NCBI GenBank assembly: GCA_027030425.1
Contig: JALVEW010000031.1
Location: forward strand, 1-44,548
Origin: Sedimenticola sp.
Lineage (GTDB): Bacteria; Pseudomonadota; Gammaproteobacteria; Chromatiales; Chromatiaceae
DNA: 44,548 nucleotides
Reading direction: 5' to 3'
Positions 42,565-44,548 of this stretch are shown here, one piece after another. Numbering within the stretch: position 1 is the stretch's first letter; every line of letters starts with the position of its first letter. A program made the translations under genes and the position numbers. The notes beneath the pieces are model-generated. The model saw only the letters and a program-made list of their open reading frames with translations. It ran no database searches and was not told the origin of the DNA.

Positions 42565-43898
42565 TGGGCCGCCGCAGAAGACGCCGTCAACGCCTGCCAC
42601 AGGAGCCAAAAGAAGCCCGGGTGGACGCTCTCAGCCACGATGGCCGTGGAGTGGCCCGGGTGGAAGGCAAGGCCACCTTCATCCACGGCGCCCTGCCGGG
42701 GGAAAAGGTGCTGTTCCGCTACACGGGCCGGCGCAAGACCCATGACGAGGGCGAGGTGGTGGATGTGCTGGAGGCCAGCACATCCCGCGTAAGCCCACGC
42801 TGCCCCCATTTCAGCCTGTGCGGCGGTTGCAGCCTGCAGCACCTGGACGCCGGAGAGCAGATTCACTACAAGCAGCAGACCCTGGCGGACGCCTTCACCC
42901 ATATCGGCAAGGTGGAGCCGGAAAGCTGGCTTCCGCCCCTGGTGGGGGAAAGCCCCTGGGGCTACCGGCGCAAAGCCCGTCTGGGCGTGAAGAATGTGGC
43001 CAGGAAAGGGCGGGTGCTGGTGGGTTTTCGTGAACGCAGCTCCAGCTTCGTGGCGGACATGAACAGCTGCGAAGTGCTGCATCCCAAGGTCGGTCATGCC
43101 CTGGAGGCGCTTTCCGCCCTCATTGCCGGCTTGTCCATCGCCAACCGCGTACCCCAGATCGAGGTGGCCATGGACGATGCCCGCTGCGTGCTCATCTTCC
43201 GCATTCTGGAACCCCTGAGCGAAGAAGACCGGGAACGCCTGCGCCGCTTTGGCCGGGAGCGGGATTTCATCATCTACACCCAGGATGGCGGCCCGGAAAC
43301 CGTGGCGCCCCTGGATAAGGAGGCCGATCTGCACTACGCCCTGCCGGAATTTGGCCTGAGCCTGCATTTCCAGCCCACGGATTTCACCCAAGTGAACAGT
43401 GACATCAACCGGCGCATGCTTCACCGGGCCGTCGAGCTGCTGGAGCCCGACAAGGAAGACAGGGTGCTGGACCTGTTTTGTGGCATCGGCAACTTCACCC
43501 TGCCCCTGGCCACCCGGGCAGGGGAGGTGACCGGCGTGGAAGGCGCCGCCGAACTGGTGGCCCGGGCACGAGAGAACGCCCGCCTCAATGATTTGCGGAA
43601 TGTCCGTTTCTTCACCGCCAACCTCTATGAATCCCTGGAGGCCGAGCCCTGGATGAAGGAAAGCTTCGACAAGGCCCTGCTGGATCCGCCACGCAGCGGC
43701 GCCTTCGAAATCCTTGAACATCTGCCCGCCATGGGTGTGTCGCGCATCGTCTATGTTTCCTGTTACCCCGGCACCCTGGGACGGGATGCCGGTGAGCTGG
43801 TGCACAAGCTCGGCTACCGCCTGGTGTCCGCCGGAGTCATGGACATGTTTCCCCACACCGCTCACGTGGAATCCATCGCCCTATTCGAGAAACGCTGA
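42564..43898 (+). CDS. rlmD: 23S rRNA (uracil-1939 C5)-methyltransferase RlmD
   Basis: 444 residues. N-terminal TRAM domain (about 18-72), [4Fe-4S] ligands C80, C86, C89 and C169 (RCPHFSLCGGCSLQH, NSCEVL), SAM-binding motif LDLFCGIGNF, and the catalytic cysteine C400 in YVSCYPGTLGRD, with LLDPPRSGA. It methylates U1939 of 23S rRNA. The gene barA-cysM-rlmD order is conserved; relA, which often follows, is not here. Confidence 0.97.
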   Translation: MGRRRRRRQRLPQEPKEARVDALSHDGRGVARVEGKATFIHGALPGEKVLFRYTGRRKTHDEGEVVDVLEASTSRVSPRCPHFSLCGGCSLQHLDAGEQIHYKQQTLADAFTHIGKVEPESWLPPLVGESPWGYRRKARLGVKNVARKGRVLVGFRERSSSFVADMNSCEVLHPKVGHALEALSALIAGLSIANRVPQIEVAMDDARCVLIFRILEPLSEEDRERLRRFGRERDFIIYTQDGGPETVAPLDKEADLHYALPEFGLSLHFQPTDFTQVNSDINRRMLHRAVELLEPDKEDRVLDLFCGIGNFTLPLATRAGEVTGVEGAAELVARARENARLNDLRNVRFFTANLYESLEAEPWMKESFDKALLDPPRSGAFEILEHLPAMGVSRIVYVSCYPGTLGRDAGELVHKLGYRLVSAGVMDMFPHTAHVESIALFEKR

Positions 43899-43900
43899 AA

Positions 43901-44380
43901 ATGGCCGTAGAAATAGAAAGAAAATTTCTTTTGATTTCCGATGATTGGCGAAATAACGTAGAAACAACATTGGAAATGAGCCAAGGCTATCTCAGCCGCG
44001 ATGCCCAGTCCTCCGTGCGGGTGCGCATCTGCGGCGAGCGCGCGGACATCAACATCAAGAGCACCAGGGACGGCATCTACCGCCTGGAATACGAATATCC
44101 CATTCCCATGGAGGATGCCCGGGACCTGATGAAACACGTGGCCCACCGCCCCCTTGTCAGAAAAAAGCGCCACATCGTGCATTTTGGCGGCAAATGCTGG
44201 GAGATCGATGAATTCGAGGAAGAAAATGCCGGACTCATCGTGGCCGAGGTGGAGCTGGAATCCCTGGATGAGGATTTTCCACGCCCCCCGTGGTTGGGCA
44301 GGGAAGTCTCCACGGACGCCCGCTACTACAACAGCAACCTCAGCAAGCTGCCTTATTCGGTATGGAAGGACGAGGCATGA
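43901..44380 (+). CDS. CYTH domain protein
   Basis: 159 residues. Begins with the CYTH signature EIERKFLL (4-11), continues with charged strands VRVRICGERADINIKST, RLEYEYPIP and IDEFEEENAGLIVAEVELES, and thus has the acidic and basic residues of a triphosphate tunnel. Family members hydrolyse tripolyphosphate or thiamine triphosphate or act as class IV adenylyl cyclases; short stand-alone bacterial versions are often inorganic triphosphatases. There is no C-terminal CHAD domain. Only 2 bases after rlmD, and the stop overlaps the next start (ATGA). Confidence 0.92.
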   Translation: MAVEIERKFLLISDDWRNNVETTLEMSQGYLSRDAQSSVRVRICGERADINIKSTRDGIYRLEYEYPIPMEDARDLMKHVAHRPLVRKKRHIVHFGGKCWEIDEFEEENAGLIVAEVELESLDEDFPRPPWLGREVSTDARYYNSNLSKLPYSVWKDEA

Positions 44381-44548
44381 AGCGCCTGCGCGTCCATCTC
44401 GCCCGCCAGGAACTGGAACTGTGGCAGCATGATGGTCTCGTGGCCCGCTATCCCGTATCTACCGCCGCCCCCGGAGAGCAATGCGGCAGCGGCTGCACTC
44501 CCCGGGGCAGACACCGCATACGCCTGAAAATTGGTGCGGGCTGCCCCC
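44377..44548 (+). CDS. L,D-transpeptidase (YkuD family), N-terminal part, cut by window end
   Basis: 57 codons are visible, open to the last base. The start ATG overlaps the CYTH stop (ATGA). The reading starts MKRLRVHLARQELELW, a strand pattern that matches the first lines of YkuD domains, then YPVSTAA, and later GSGCTPRGRHRI, the 'GSxxTPxGxHxI' pattern of this family. The catalytic cysteine and histidine lie beyond the window. No signal peptide is visible, so this may be the cytosolic-looking short form seen next to CYTH genes. The enzyme would form 3-3 peptide cross-links or anchor lipoprotein; the family name is well supported but activity is not. Confidence 0.8.
   Translation, partial: MKRLRVHLARQELELWQHDGLVARYPVSTAAPGEQCGSGCTPRGRHRIRLKIGAGCP

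Overview
The window is about 44.5 kb of GC-rich chromosome from a gammaproteobacterium. Gene order and protein features fit the Chromatiales and related sulfur-oxidizing lineages better than the enterics: the order nadB / rpoE-rseABC-degP-lepA-lepB-DUF4845-rnc-era-recO-pdxJ, the barA(gacS)-cysM-rlmD neighbourhood, and the yceD-rpmF-plsX-fabHDG-acpP-fabF-pabC-mltG-tmk-holB-pilZ-tatD cluster. The lineage is an inference; there is no rRNA gene here to test it. Nothing looks like a prophage, plasmid or genomic island. The accessory material consists of several small secreted-protein genes and an unusual number of short palindromic repeat elements in the gaps between genes. Layout: 1-4328 holds the 3' end of hrpA, a secreted redoxin-like protein, a YchJ-type SEC-C protein and a lytic transglycosylase. 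4329-4559 is a gap with five consecutive RNA or DNA hairpins. 4560-6106 holds a family 2 glycosyltransferase and a membrane-anchored TlpA-like thioredoxin whose start codons are 5 bp apart on opposite strands. 6202-8247 (minus strand) has a 77-residue protein, a dihydrolipoyl-dehydrogenase-like flavoprotein and a small secreted proline-rich protein. 8376-12209 has htpG behind a clear heat-shock promoter, then a translationally coupled pair: a secreted beta-rich protein and a matrixin metalloprotease. 12334-14976 has adenylate kinase, a thioredoxin, a 427-bp repeat-rich gap, a DUF1249 protein and IscR. 15042-26009 is the fatty-acid and envelope cluster, compact and mostly coupled. 26224-38751 has nadB divergent from the sigma-E operon and the conserved genes downstream of it. 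38770-44548 has the BarA/GacS hybrid kinase, cysM, rlmD, a CYTH protein and the start of an L,D-transpeptidase. How the genes work together: the fab cluster couples ribosomal protein L32 and rRNA maturation (yceD, rpmF) to phospholipid acyl supply (plsX), fatty-acid elongation on AcpP, folate (pabC), peptidoglycan chain termination (mltG), dTMP (tmk), DNA polymerase III clamp loading (holB) and type IV pili (pilZ). The rpoE operon senses envelope stress through RseA/RseB, with DegP as periplasmic protease. The following lepA-lepB-rnc-era-recO run covers translation, secretion and RNA processing. The best candidate for an undescribed system is the gene pair at 10444-12209: a matrixin without a visible inhibitory propeptide, coupled by ATGA overlap to a cysteine-free secreted protein whose pattern recalls the NTR/TIMP-type OB fold of eukaryotic matrixin inhibitors. 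Also notable are a three-copy family of inverted-repeat elements with conserved 16-19 bp arms and unrelated cores, a 238-bp element with 15-bp terminal inverted repeats separating recO from pdxJ, a hairpin that covers the plsX ribosome binding site, and a predicted near-leaderless start for yceD.
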